Shown in pieces: positions 13,568 to 22,083 of a stretch of 44,159 nt of DNA. The stretch is taken from NCBI GenBank assembly GCA_039935415.1, contig JBDTKH010000053.1:1-44159 (forward strand). Reading direction: 5' to 3'. The position numbers and the translations under genes are program-made. Origin of the DNA: Palsa-870 sp039935415 (GTDB taxonomy: Bacteria; Chloroflexota; Dormibacteria; Dormibacterales; Dormibacteraceae). The notes under the pieces were generated by a model that saw only the letters and a program-made list of their open reading frames with translations, did not search any database and was not told the DNA's origin. Each line of letters starts with the position of its first letter. Position 1 is the first letter of the stretch.

Positions 13568-15094
13568 TCAACAGTTCGTCCCGCGCGCCTCCGCCGCTTC
13601 TGCCTCGGCCCAGTTGAAAGCTGGAAGGCTGGGCGAGTAGGAGCGTGAACCCGCGCAAGCCGCGGCATCAACCTGGTTCCGAAGGGCCGGTTCAAGCTCA
13701 TATCGCGAGCTGAGAAGCGCCGGGGTGGCGTCGCTCGACAGCTCGGCCAGGTACTGGGCATCGATCTTGTGCGCCGACTGCGCATGGCTGGTGTTGAGCG
13801 CGACGACCAGCGCTTCGGGATTCAGGAAGTTCAGCGCCAGCAGTAGAGCGAGCGCTGTCGCGGATGTCGCGCCGACGAACCAACGGCGACGGTGCCCGGC
13901 GCCTGCCAGATCGGCGGCAAACAATAGGAACACGACGGCGATCCACACGGCAAAGATGTGGCTGTAGAGACGCAGCATGGTGAAGCCGTATGCCTGCTCG
14001 TAGAGGCTCAGCCTCTCGAAGGCGACCCCGACGATGAGCAAGGTGAGGGCGGTCGCAGCCAGCGCGAGGATCACGAACGCGATCCTGTGTCTTCGGTTGG
14101 TGAACCCGGTGATCCGGCTGAACAGGACCAGGGCAACAAGGGTGATGCCGCTCACCCACAGCAGCTGGAAGAAGCCTGAGCGGGCGTAGTCCGCGTAGGT
14201 CACCCCTGCGGAACGCAACGTCGCATCGGCCGAACCCGTCGCGGCCAGCACCTGCGCCAGGGCGAAAGCCGCAAAGACTGCGTCGAGCACCGCCAGCACC
14301 ACCAGGCTCTCGACGGCGCCCAACCGCCAGGCCGGTCCATCGACTCGCTCTACGGGCTCTGAGGCTGCGAGCCGAAGGAGAGCGGCGGCCCACAACGATC
14401 CACCGAAAACGAAAACGCCGTCCAGCACCAGGGGGCCGAAGTCGACGTTGAGCGTGAAAAAGGAAGCGAAGACAGGATCGGCTGAAGCGAGAAGGACGGC
14501 AAGGAGCACGGCGATCGGGGTCGCGATGAGGAGGCCACGGGCCAGTGGCGCGGCAGACTTGAAGCGCCAGCGCGTCTCGGCGACCGGCCTGCCAACGAAC
14601 CCAAATCCGGCCGATGCGTGGAGAAGCGCATTCACTGCCCGGGCCGCGAGCTCGGCGATCCCGAGGTCGAACAGGGCGCCTCGAACCGCGAACGAAGCGG
14701 CCAGGCCCATCAGCGCCGCGCTCACAAAGAGGTCCGGCCACAACAGCCAGGGGCTGGCGCGAAGGGTGAACCAGGCTGCAAAGATCCCGGCCAGGACGAT
14801 CAGGATCCTGGACTCGATCCGCTCCAGCCTGCCGGCCAACATCAAGATCACAGCGGCGGACACGAACGTCACGGACGCCGCGAGGCCAAAGACGCCAACC
14901 CGAAGAGCTTGGTCTGCGAGAAGACCGATCAGGACGACGCAACCGAGCGTGAGCCAGCTCGCGCGGGACCTCAGCTTCAGGTTGGCCCAGGCGGGGAAGG
15001 CCGAATCTGTGGCCGGCTTCCACGCGGCGCCATCCCACCGCCAGCGCCCGTCTGGCGAAAGCTGGCCCACATGTGCAGATCGGGCCTCTGACAC
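13568..15094 (-). CDS. DUF4153/DUF4173-like polytopic membrane protein
   Basis: A 508-residue integral membrane protein. The N-terminus carries the short motif GQLSPDGRWRWDGAAWKPAT, a tryptophan-rich SPDG-WWDG-W module common in actinobacterial and chloroflexal membrane proteins. It is followed by about ten to twelve hydrophobic segments and a C-terminal soluble tail with several Ala/Glu stretches. The order of segments and the middle GFTNRRHRIAFVILALAATA region resemble DUF4153/DUF4173 proteins. No function is established for these. The start is GTG at 15094, with no clear Shine-Dalgarno sequence. It is convergent with the SHOCT pair and divergent from the DUF2087 gene, whose start lies about 25 bp away. 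Confidence 0.72.
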   Translation of the reverse strand: MSEARSAHVGQLSPDGRWRWDGAAWKPATDSAFPAWANLKLRSRASWLTLGCVVLIGLLADQALRVGVFGLAASVTFVSAAVILMLAGRLERIESRILIVLAGIFAAWFTLRASPWLLWPDLFVSAALMGLAASFAVRGALFDLGIAELAARAVNALLHASAGFGFVGRPVAETRWRFKSAAPLARGLLIATPIAVLLAVLLASADPVFASFFTLNVDFGPLVLDGVFVFGGSLWAAALLRLAASEPVERVDGPAWRLGAVESLVVLAVLDAVFAAFALAQVLAATGSADATLRSAGVTYADYARSGFFQLLWVSGITLVALVLFSRITGFTNRRHRIAFVILALAATALTLLIVGVAFERLSLYEQAYGFTMLRLYSHIFAVWIAVVFLLFAADLAGAGHRRRWFVGATSATALALLLALNFLNPEALVVALNTSHAQSAHKIDAQYLAELSSDATPALLSSRYELEPALRNQVDAAACAGSRSYSPSLPAFNWAEAEAAEARGTNC

Positions 15095-15119
15095 CAGGAG
15101 GTTGAACAGCGGTGAAGGG

Positions 15120-15527
15120 GTGAATGGTTACGCTCGACCCGTGGGCGACCCCGGCTCTGGCATCGATGACTACGGCGCCCGGGTGCTCGCGAACTTTCTC
15201 GATGCCGGCGATCGCCTGGTCGAGATCCCCGCCCAGCGCAAGAAGCGGCTCGCGATCCTGCGGTGGCCGGTCGAAGACTTTCAGCCCGGCCACCGATACA
15301 CGGAGACGGAGGTCAACCAGGTCATCACCCGACGTCATCCCGACTTCGCGACGCTGCGCCGTCAGCTCGTCGACGAGGAGCTCATGCAGAGGCGGCGTGC
15401 GACGCAACCCCATAGCCTCCGCGCCAGGCCCGACGACGCTGGGCGACGAGATCTACCTGGACAAGCCCTACCTCTCGATCAGGTGGCGACAACCACCGAT
15501 TGGCGATTCGGAAATTCGACTCTGTAA
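15120..15527 (+). CDS. DUF2087 family protein (atypical C-terminus)
   Basis: About 135 residues. The DUF2087 core is clear: VLANFLDAGDRLVEIPAQRK, LAILRWPVEDFQPGHRYTE, VNQVITRRHPDFATLRRQLV, DEELMQR. The family is a small winged-helix-like module found alone or fused to transcription regulators. Normally the protein ends soon after ELMQR with a YWR-like motif. Here the frame instead continues for 45 residues of Arg/Pro-rich sequence, suggesting a small frameshift or a replaced tail just after 15390. The start is uncertain: GTG at 15120 is preferred, with AGGAGG at 15096-15101 rather far away. The out-of-frame ATG at 15124 does not give the domain. Confidence 0.65.
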   Translation: MNGYARPVGDPGSGIDDYGARVLANFLDAGDRLVEIPAQRKKRLAILRWPVEDFQPGHRYTETEVNQVITRRHPDFATLRRQLVDEELMQRRRATQPHSLRARPDDAGRRDLPGQALPLDQVATTTDWRFGNSTL

Positions 15528-15590
15528 AGGCGGCGACCACGTGGGCGCTGACCGGCCTGGCTGAGCGCTAACCAGCCGGACTGAGGCAGG

Positions 15591-15682
15591 TGGCGGAGGG
15601 GCAGGGATTTGAACCCTGGATAGGCTTGCACCTATAACGGTTTTCAAGACCGTCGCCATCAACCGGACTCGGCCACCCCTCC
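15591..15682 (-). tRNA. tRNA-Ser (anticodon UGA)
   Basis: A 92-nt class II tRNA on the minus strand. The 7-bp acceptor stem is GGAGGGG/CCCCTCC, the D arm GCCGAG...GGC, and the anticodon stem ACGGT/ACCGT closes the loop CTTGAAA with anticodon TGA. A long variable arm is built on ATAGG/CCTAT. The T arm is CAGGG-TTCAAAT-CCCTG. The discriminator is G and CCA is encoded. The long variable arm and anticodon identify serine (reads UCA and related codons). It starts 31 nt downstream of serS on the same strand and could be processed from the same transcript. Confidence 0.96.
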
Positions 15683-15713
15683 GAGGGCATCAAGGATTCT
15701 AGGAGTCGGGCTT

Positions 15714-16976
15714 CTAACGGGCCCCGATCAGCTCCACCCCGCCCATGTACGGCTTCAGCGCCTCCGGCACCGCGACCAGCCCGTCCGCGCGCTGGTACGT
15801 CTCGATGATCGCGTCGATCGTGCGAGGCAACGCGAGGCCGCTGCCGTTGATCGTATGCGCGAACTTTGGCGACACGCCGCGCCCGGGTCGATAGCGGATG
15901 TTGGCACGCATGGCCTGGAAGTCGTTGAACACCGAGCACGACGAAACTTCGAGGTAGCGGTCCACGCCGGGAGCCCATGCATTCAGGTCGTACTTCTTGT
16001 ACTGCGCGAAGCCCATGTCGCCGGTGCACATCGCCATCACCTGATAATGCAGACCGAGACGCCGCAGGATGTCCTCGGCGTCCATCGTCAGCTTCTCGAA
16101 CTCGTCCATGGATGTCTCAGCGGTGGTGACTTTGACGAGCTCGACCTTCGAGAACTGATGCAGGCGGATGAAGCCGCGCGTGTCTTTGCCTGCGGCGCCC
16201 GCCTCCGTGCGCCACGAGGGCGCATAGGCGACGTATTTGAGCGGCAGTCGATCCATATCCAGGATCTCGTCACGGTGCATGTTCGTGACGGGCACCTCCG
16301 CCGTCGGGATGAGCCAGAGGTCCCGATCCTCGATCTTGAAAGCTTGGTCGGCGAATTTTGGCAGGTTCGCGGTGCCGACCATCGAAGCGGAGTTGACCAG
16401 CATCGGCGGCCACACCTCTTTGTAGCCGTGCTCGCGCGTGTGCACGTCGAGCATGAACTGCACGAGAGCGCGCTCGAGGCGCGCGCCGTCTCCGAGGAGA
16501 AACGCAAAGCGGGATCCTGAAACGCGTGCGGCCCGTTCGAAATCCATGATGCCGAGCGACTCGCCGATGTCGTAGTGCGTGCGCGCAGGGAACCCGAGCT
16601 CAGGCTTCGTCCCCCACTCCCTGTCGACGACGTTGTCGGCCTCGGTTTCTCCGATCGGGACGGATTCATGGAACAGATTCGGCACCCGAAGCAGAAGGTC
16701 GTCGAGCTCGCCCTTGACCGCCTCAGCCTTAGCCAGCTCCTCTTTGGCAACGTCGGCCATCTCGCGCAACTTTTCCTTGAGCGCGTCGTCCCGAGTCTTG
16801 GCGAACTCCCTGGACAGCCGGTTCTGCTCTGCCTTGATCGACTCCGCTTTGTGGAGGTGGCCGCGCCAAGCAACGTCGAGCTTCAAGATCTCGTCGACCG
16901 GCGCCGGCTCGCCCTTCAGCTCCGCGGCACGCTTCACGCCTTCCGGATCCTTACGGATCAACTCCAGCGGAAGCAC
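15714..16976 (-). CDS. serS: Seryl-tRNA synthetase
   Basis: A 420-residue class II synthetase. GTG at 16976 is chosen because it gives MLPLELIRKDPEGVKRAAEL, the usual start. A longer frame upstream belongs to lysS. The N-terminal coiled-coil arm that grips the tRNA-Ser variable arm spans about residues 25-100. Motif 2 is SWRTEAGAAGKDTRGFIRLH (Trp in the place of the common Phe), and motif 3 contains NGSGLALPRTIDAIIETYQ. It charges tRNA-Ser, whose UGA isoacceptor lies 31 nt downstream. The start overlaps the lysS stop by 1 nt (TAGTG), so lysS and serS are translationally coupled. Confidence 0.96.
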   Translation of the reverse strand: MLPLELIRKDPEGVKRAAELKGEPAPVDEILKLDVAWRGHLHKAESIKAEQNRLSREFAKTRDDALKEKLREMADVAKEELAKAEAVKGELDDLLLRVPNLFHESVPIGETEADNVVDREWGTKPELGFPARTHYDIGESLGIMDFERAARVSGSRFAFLLGDGARLERALVQFMLDVHTREHGYKEVWPPMLVNSASMVGTANLPKFADQAFKIEDRDLWLIPTAEVPVTNMHRDEILDMDRLPLKYVAYAPSWRTEAGAAGKDTRGFIRLHQFSKVELVKVTTAETSMDEFEKLTMDAEDILRRLGLHYQVMAMCTGDMGFAQYKKYDLNAWAPGVDRYLEVSSCSVFNDFQAMRANIRYRPGRGVSPKFAHTINGSGLALPRTIDAIIETYQRADGLVAVPEALKPYMGGVELIGAR

Positions 16977-18379
16977 TAGGTCTCCGCCTTCATCAGTGGG
17001 AACAGGATCACGTCCCGGATCGCCGGCTGGTCGGTCAGAAGCATGACCAGGCGATCGATGCCCATGCCCACCCCGCCGCACGGCGGCAACCCGTACTCGA
17101 CCGCGCGCAGGAAGTCTTCGTCCATCGGGTGCGCTTCGACGTCGCCGGTCGCTCGCCGCGCCGCCTGCGCCTCGAATCGCGCCCGCTGATCGATCGGGTC
17201 CGTCAGCTCCGTGAACGCGTTCGCGTACTCGCGGCCCAGGATGACCAGCTCGAACCGCTCGACGAACCGCGGGTCGTCCTCGCGCGGCCGCGCCAGCGGC
17301 GAGATCTCGACCGGGTAGTCGAGGACGAAAGTCGGCTGGCGGAGGCGAGGCTCCACGTGCTCCTCGAACAGGTCGTTCAACTCCTGCCCGACCGCGTGCC
17401 GCCCGGTGTGCTCGAGCACCAGGTCCGCCATCCGCGCGCGGCGGAACGGTGGCGTGAGGTTGACCGCCTCACCCTGGTAGGACGTCTCCAGGGGACGGCC
17501 CGCGGCCATCGCCGCCGCCACGATCACGTCTTCTACCAGGCGCATCACGTCGTCGTAGTCCGCGTACGCCTGGTAGCACTCGAGCAGCGTGAACTCGGGG
17601 TTGTGCCGCGGCGACAGACCCTCGTTGCGGAACACACGCCCGATCTCGTAGACGCGCTCGAAACCGCCGACCAGAAGGCGCTTCAAATGCAGCTCGAGCG
17701 CGATCCGCAGGAAGAGGTCGCGGTCGAGCGAGTTATGGTGCGTGACGAACGGCCGCGCGTGGCCGCCGCCCGGCACCTCCTGCAGGACGGGGGTGTCGAC
17801 GTCGAGAAAGTCACGCTCGTCCAGCAGGCCGCGGATGGCGGTGATGATCCTGGTCCGCGCCCGGAACACCTCACGGACGGCGGGATTCGCGATCAGGTCG
17901 ACGTACCGCTGCCGGTAGCGGATCTCCACGTCTTTCAGGCCGTGCCATTTCTCAGGCAACGGGCGGAGGGACTTGGTCAGGAGCTGAAAGGAATGCACCT
18001 CGAGCGTGATCTCACCCCGGCGCGTCTTGAAGATCGGTCCCGTGGCCCCGATGATGTCCCCGGGGTCGAGCTCCGCAAAGCGGCCGAACTCCTCCTCGCC
18101 GAGGATGTCGCGATTTGCCATCAGCTGGATGCGGCCCCTGCCGTCCTGGAGGTCGGCGAACGCCACGCCGCCCTGCAACCGCTTGACCATCAGCCTGCCG
18201 GCGACGGAAACCGGGTCGGTCCGCTCTGCATCGCCAAGCAGCGCCTTGGCCGCCTGGCTGTCGTGGGTGGGCCTGAACCCACGCGAATAAGGGTCGATCC
18301 CGGCCGCGCGTAGGCGCTCGAGCTTCTCGCGCCGGTCGCGCATCACGGCCGGCAGGTCGGGCTCTGTCTCTTCCGTCAC
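16976..18379 (-). CDS. lysS: Lysyl-tRNA synthetase (class II)
   Basis: A 467-residue class IIb synthetase. The N-terminal OB fold spans about residues 50-150 (VSVAGRLMVKRLQGGVAFAD). Motif 2 is FRNEGLSPRHNPEFTLLECY, and motif 3 GVGMGIDRLVMLLTDQPAIR ends in the usual DVILFPLMK. It is slightly shorter than most LysRS (about 490-505). The start is GTG at 18379, 19 nt after the stop of the MBL hydrolase gene. No good Shine-Dalgarno sequence is visible, but a TACCCT hexamer lies 9 nt upstream. Same-strand packing with the MBL gene and serS indicates an operon. Confidence 0.96.
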   Translation of the reverse strand: MTEETEPDLPAVMRDRREKLERLRAAGIDPYSRGFRPTHDSQAAKALLGDAERTDPVSVAGRLMVKRLQGGVAFADLQDGRGRIQLMANRDILGEEEFGRFAELDPGDIIGATGPIFKTRRGEITLEVHSFQLLTKSLRPLPEKWHGLKDVEIRYRQRYVDLIANPAVREVFRARTRIITAIRGLLDERDFLDVDTPVLQEVPGGGHARPFVTHHNSLDRDLFLRIALELHLKRLLVGGFERVYEIGRVFRNEGLSPRHNPEFTLLECYQAYADYDDVMRLVEDVIVAAAMAAGRPLETSYQGEAVNLTPPFRRARMADLVLEHTGRHAVGQELNDLFEEHVEPRLRQPTFVLDYPVEISPLARPREDDPRFVERFELVILGREYANAFTELTDPIDQRARFEAQAARRATGDVEAHPMDEDFLRAVEYGLPPCGGVGMGIDRLVMLLTDQPAIRDVILFPLMKAET

Positions 18380-18398
18380 GATCGGAAAAGGGTAAGGG

Positions 18399-19247
18399 TT
18401 AGAGCGCTATCTCCTGTTCTTCGGCCGCCGGGAAGGCGTTGATGTCCGCGCCCCCGGCCTGCTGGTAGTTGCCCATGGCCTCCTCGATCAGCGCGTCGAT
18501 CTCGCTGTCCGAATGCACCGGGTCGTGATGGAAGAAGGCCAGCTCCTTCGCGCCGGCCTGCTCGGCGAGGGCCAGCGATTCCTCGTATGTCGAATGGCCG
18601 AAGCCCGCGTGCGTCTTGTACTCCTCGGTGCTGTACTGCGCGTCGTGGACGAGCAGGTCCGCGTCCCGGCACCAGTTCGCCATGTCCTTCAAAGTCCCGT
18701 TTCCTTCGTTCGCGAACATCGCGATCTCGTTGTCGGTGGCGAAACAGAAGCGAGAGGGTCCCTCGTCGATTCGGTAGCCGAAGGTCGGGATCGGGTGCAT
18801 CAGGAGGTGAGGCGTGATGCGCAGCGCCCCGACCTCGAACGTCTCGCCCGGATTGCGCTCGATGAACTCCATCTCCGCGGGCATGTGGCTCAGCCGCACC
18901 GGGAAGTAAGCGGGATCCATCTGATCGGCAAACGCCGCCTGCAGCGACTTCGCCGACCCGGCAGGACCGACGATCGTGAGGTGCGTGCCCGGGACGAACG
19001 CCGGGAGAAAGAACGGGAAGCCCTGGATGTGGTCGAGGTGGGTGTGCGTGATCAGCAGGTGCGCCTGGAGTGGATCGGTGGCGCTGAAGCCGCTGCCGAG
19101 CTCCGCGATGCCGGAGCCCGAGTCGATGATGATGAGGTTGTCGTCCCTGTCCCTCACCTCGACGGAGGTCGTGTTGCCACCGTACCTGAGGGTGCGCCGG
19201 CCCGGCGTGGGCCTCGTGCCCCGCGTGCCCCAGAACTTGATCCTCAC
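18399..19247 (-). CDS. MBL-fold metallo-hydrolase, cNMP phosphodiesterase-like
   Basis: A 282-residue metallo-beta-lactamase-fold protein. MRIKFWGTRGTRPTPG begins the fold, as in the group that includes predicted cyclic-nucleotide phosphodiesterases and PhnP-like enzymes. RYGGNTTSVEV and IIIDSGSGI follow. THTHLDH at about residues 88-94 supplies metal ligands, further ligands come from ATDNE and VHDAQYSTEEY, and HSTYEESLALAEQAG precedes the last ligand in FFHHDPVHSD. The substrate is likely a phosphodiester or cyclic nucleotide; this is inference. The GTG start overlaps the stop of the GAF/HD-GYP gene by 4 nt (GTGA), so the two are made together. Confidence 0.85.
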   Translation of the reverse strand: MRIKFWGTRGTRPTPGRRTLRYGGNTTSVEVRDRDDNLIIIDSGSGIAELGSGFSATDPLQAHLLITHTHLDHIQGFPFFLPAFVPGTHLTIVGPAGSAKSLQAAFADQMDPAYFPVRLSHMPAEMEFIERNPGETFEVGALRITPHLLMHPIPTFGYRIDEGPSRFCFATDNEIAMFANEGNGTLKDMANWCRDADLLVHDAQYSTEEYKTHAGFGHSTYEESLALAEQAGAKELAFFHHDPVHSDSEIDALIEEAMGNYQQAGGADINAFPAAEEQEIAL

Positions 19248-21082
19248 GAGCGCGACGTGACGTGGTAGATCTTCTTGTCGACGAACACCTCGAGCAGGGC
19301 GCGATCCAGCTTGCCCCTATCTGCTTCGTCTTGGAGGATGTCGAGCGCGGTGCGAGTCGGGACTGCCGGCTTATAGGGCCGGTCCTGGGCGGTCAGCGCG
19401 TCGTAGATGTCCGAGATGGTCATCATCCGGGCTTGAATCGGGATCTGCTCACCAGTCAGGCCGCGGGGGTAGCCGGAGCCGTCCAGCTTCTCATGGTGGC
19501 CGTACGCGATGTTGGGGATGCTCCCCATCGTCGGCCCCCACGGGATCTTGGTCAGGAAATCGAAGCTGTGCGTGACATGCGACTCTATCTCCAGGCGCTC
19601 CTGCGGGTCGAGCGTGCCCTTGCGGATGCTGAGGAAGCGGAACTCCTGTGGGTCGAGCATCGGGTGGGGCTTGCCTGACATGTCGTAGTAGGTCTGCTTG
19701 CACAGGAACTCGTACACCGAGGCCTTGTCCTCGGGCAGCACGCTGGGCTCGTTGGCCGCCACGATGCCCTGGATCCACTGGTTGAGCTGGACAAGTTCCT
19801 GCTCGAGCCGCTTGTCGATCTCGCCCAGCACCGTGGCGCTTCCGCGACCCGCGAGCATCGCGTCGAGCTTCTCTGTCGCGTATTTGACCTGGACGGATCG
19901 CTCGACAAAGGCAAACCGCGCCTGGATGACCTCGAGCTGGCCCGGCATCAGCTTCTTGGCCTTGATCAGGATGGGCTCGCGCACGCCGACCTTCCCGAAG
20001 TCGTGCAGGAGGCAGGCGTAGCGCAGCTCCTTGAACTCGTCCTCGCTCAGGCTGAAGTCGCGGTACTTGCCCACGCCGATGCCTGACACGGCGCGCGCGA
20101 GGCTGGTGGTGAGCGCCTCGACGCGTTCGGAATGGCCCTTGGTGCTCGGGTCTCTCTGCTCGATCGCGTGCACGCTCGCCGTCACGAAGCCGTCGAACAT
20201 GGCCTGGATCTCAATGAGGAGATTCCTGTTGTCGATCGCGACCGCGGCCTGGCTGGCGACCGACTCGAGCATCTCCAGGTCTTCGGGCCGGAAGCTGACC
20301 ACCTCGTCGTCGACCGTCTCGACGGCGAGACGGGTCTCGTATATCCGCTTGGCGTTGATCAGCTGGATCGCGCCGATGACCTCGTCTTTGTGGTTGCGCA
20401 TCGGCACGGTTAGCATCGACTTGGTCCGGTAGCCGAACTGGGCGTCGAAGCCCTTGCCGCCCTGGGGCCGGCCCGGCGGCGGCAGGTAGGCATCGTCGTA
20501 GATCTGGCTCTCGCGCTTGGTCACCGTGTATCCAACGACCGTCTTCTCGTCCACCGGCACCGTGAAGTCCCGATAGGTGTTGTCGATCGAGTTGTTCTGG
20601 CTCGAAGCCATGCGCAGCTTCGGCTCGCCATCGTCGCCGACCGTCTTCAGCCACAGGCTCGCCCCGTCGGCGTTGGTCAGCTGCCGCATCGTGGTGAGGA
20701 TGAACTCCTGGAGCTTGGACATGTCGCGCTCCACGGAGAGAGCGATTCCGATGCGGTTGAGCTCCTCGAACTGGCGGTGGTGCCGCCGCGCCTGTTCCTC
20801 GAGCTGGGTCACGGACTGCTTGAGGGCGGCATTCTCGATGGCGATTCGCAGCAGCTCGCGCAGCGCTGAAGGCGAGGCATCGGCGGGCGGGGCGATCGCG
20901 ATGTCCTCGAGCCCCTTCGGCGCCTGCTGGCCAGGGCCCACCAGGATCACCGCCGGCTGCACCAGCTCCGCCGGATCCCTGAGCCACTCGCCCTGGAGGC
21001 CGAGCTCGGCCAGCGCTCCGGTGAACGCTCCGAGGTCCGGGTTGCCCACCAGGTAGAGATGAAATGCCGGGGCTGTCTTCAT
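19244..21082 (-). CDS. GAF / HD-GYP domain phosphodiesterase with a large insertion
   Basis: A 612-residue predicted signalling enzyme. Residues 1-65 look like a degenerate receiver-like domain and a short coiled coil follows to about 115. A GAF domain spans about 115-290 (GASLWLK...SMLTVPMRNHKDEVIGAIQLI). The HD-GYP domain begins near 300 with KGHSERVEAL, has HDFGKVGV at 360-367, and HHEKLDGSGYP at 529-539. HD-GYP proteins hydrolyse c-di-GMP (or cGAMP) with a bi- or tri-metal centre, and the ligands visible here fit. Between the HD motif and the next helix (about 388-495) sit roughly 105 residues that standard HD-GYP domains lack. It is coupled to coaX (1-nt overlap) and to the MBL hydrolase (4-nt overlap). 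Confidence 0.88.
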   Translation of the reverse strand: MKTAPAFHLYLVGNPDLGAFTGALAELGLQGEWLRDPAELVQPAVILVGPGQQAPKGLEDIAIAPPADASPSALRELLRIAIENAALKQSVTQLEEQARRHHRQFEELNRIGIALSVERDMSKLQEFILTTMRQLTNADGASLWLKTVGDDGEPKLRMASSQNNSIDNTYRDFTVPVDEKTVVGYTVTKRESQIYDDAYLPPPGRPQGGKGFDAQFGYRTKSMLTVPMRNHKDEVIGAIQLINAKRIYETRLAVETVDDEVVSFRPEDLEMLESVASQAAVAIDNRNLLIEIQAMFDGFVTASVHAIEQRDPSTKGHSERVEALTTSLARAVSGIGVGKYRDFSLSEDEFKELRYACLLHDFGKVGVREPILIKAKKLMPGQLEVIQARFAFVERSVQVKYATEKLDAMLAGRGSATVLGEIDKRLEQELVQLNQWIQGIVAANEPSVLPEDKASVYEFLCKQTYYDMSGKPHPMLDPQEFRFLSIRKGTLDPQERLEIESHVTHSFDFLTKIPWGPTMGSIPNIAYGHHEKLDGSGYPRGLTGEQIPIQARMMTISDIYDALTAQDRPYKPAVPTRTALDILQDEADRGKLDRALLEVFVDKKIYHVTSRS

Positions 21083-21870
21083 CAGCCTCCTATTTGACCC
21101 TTGCCGTCGGCGTTTTGAGCGTAGATAAGACGTAAACCATCCAGCGTGAGGAGCGGGTCGGTGACCTCGATCACGTGGGTCAGGCCCGCCACGAGCGACG
21201 CCTGGCCGCCGGTCGCGATCACCCTGGCCGAGCCGCCAAGCTCGGAAACCATCCGCTGGACCATGCCCTCCACCTGGGCGACAAACCCCCAGACCAGCCC
21301 GGATTGGATCGAGGTGACCGTATTGCGGCCGATCACAGAGTCGGGAGCGACAGGCTCGACGCGGCGGAGCATGGCCGTATGGGAGACGAGCGCGTCGAGC
21401 GAGATCTCCACGCCGGGGGCGATCGCGCCCCCGAGGTAGTCGCCCTCCGCGTTGATCGCGTCGTAGGTGACCGCCGTGCCGAAGTCGATCACGATGGCCG
21501 GTCCGCCGTATTTCGTAAAGGCCGCCAGCGCGTTCGCGATCCTGTCGGCTCCGACGTCCTTCGGATTGTCGTAGCGGATCCGGACGCTGGTCTTGACGCC
21601 AGGCCCAACCATCACCGGCTCGATCTTGAGGTAGCGCCGGGAGGCCTCGAGCAACGCCGGGTTGATGGTGGGCACCACGCTCGCGATCACGACACCGTCG
21701 ACCACCCCTAGCTCGTATCCGCGCAGCTCGAACAGCTGCCGGAGCTCGAGCGCCATCTCGTCGGCGGTCCGCTCGCGATGCGAGCTGACACGCCAGTCGG
21801 CGACCAGCCGCTCGCCCTCGAAAAGGGCAAGGGTCACGTTCGTGTTGCCGACGTCAACGGCAAGCAGCAT
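21082..21870 (-). CDS. coaX: Type III pantothenate kinase
   Basis: A 262-residue ASKHA-fold kinase. MLLAVDVGNTNVTLALFEG is the first phosphate loop (catalytic Asp6), KDVGADRIANALAAF the conserved middle, and IVIDFGTAVTYDAINAEGDY the second Asp-containing strand. ATGGQASLVAGL closes the nucleotide site. It phosphorylates pantothenate in the first step of coenzyme A synthesis and needs a monovalent cation; it is not feedback-inhibited by CoA. The stop overlaps the start of the GAF/HD-GYP gene by 1 nt (TGATG). It heads the coaX-to-serS block. The 213 bp upstream to argH hold no gene; a TAGAGT hexamer 12 nt before the ATG may be its -10. Confidence 0.95.
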   Translation of the reverse strand: MLLAVDVGNTNVTLALFEGERLVADWRVSSHRERTADEMALELRQLFELRGYELGVVDGVVIASVVPTINPALLEASRRYLKIEPVMVGPGVKTSVRIRYDNPKDVGADRIANALAAFTKYGGPAIVIDFGTAVTYDAINAEGDYLGGAIAPGVEISLDALVSHTAMLRRVEPVAPDSVIGRNTVTSIQSGLVWGFVAQVEGMVQRMVSELGGSARVIATGGQASLVAGLTHVIEVTDPLLTLDGLRLIYAQNADGKGQIGG

Positions 21871-22083
21871 CAGCGAACCCGAACTCTAGTGGACCGGACC
21901 TCCCGCACGGACCGCAGTCCACGGCAGGCGACCGTTAGGGCGCCGGTCTGGGCGCCGAGACGAAGGAAGGGGTGGCCCTAGGAGGAGCGCACTGCAAGCG
22001 CGTGACGACGACGGGCCGGGCCCCCGGACGCACGTATCGGTGCGCAGAGCCACGAAATGCGGTCTGGGCGGGGGGCCGGTCCA

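Noticed and set aside
13698..15413. Long minus-strand frame of 571 codons over the DUF4173-like gene and DUF2087
   Set aside because: It is Arg/Pro/Gly-rich shadow sequence with no family pattern; the membrane protein in another frame has clear hydrophobic segments.
21871..22083. Gene in the coaX-argH spacer
   Set aside because: Short frames only, without ribosome-binding sites or recognisable residues; a GGACCGCAGTCC near-palindrome is the only structure.
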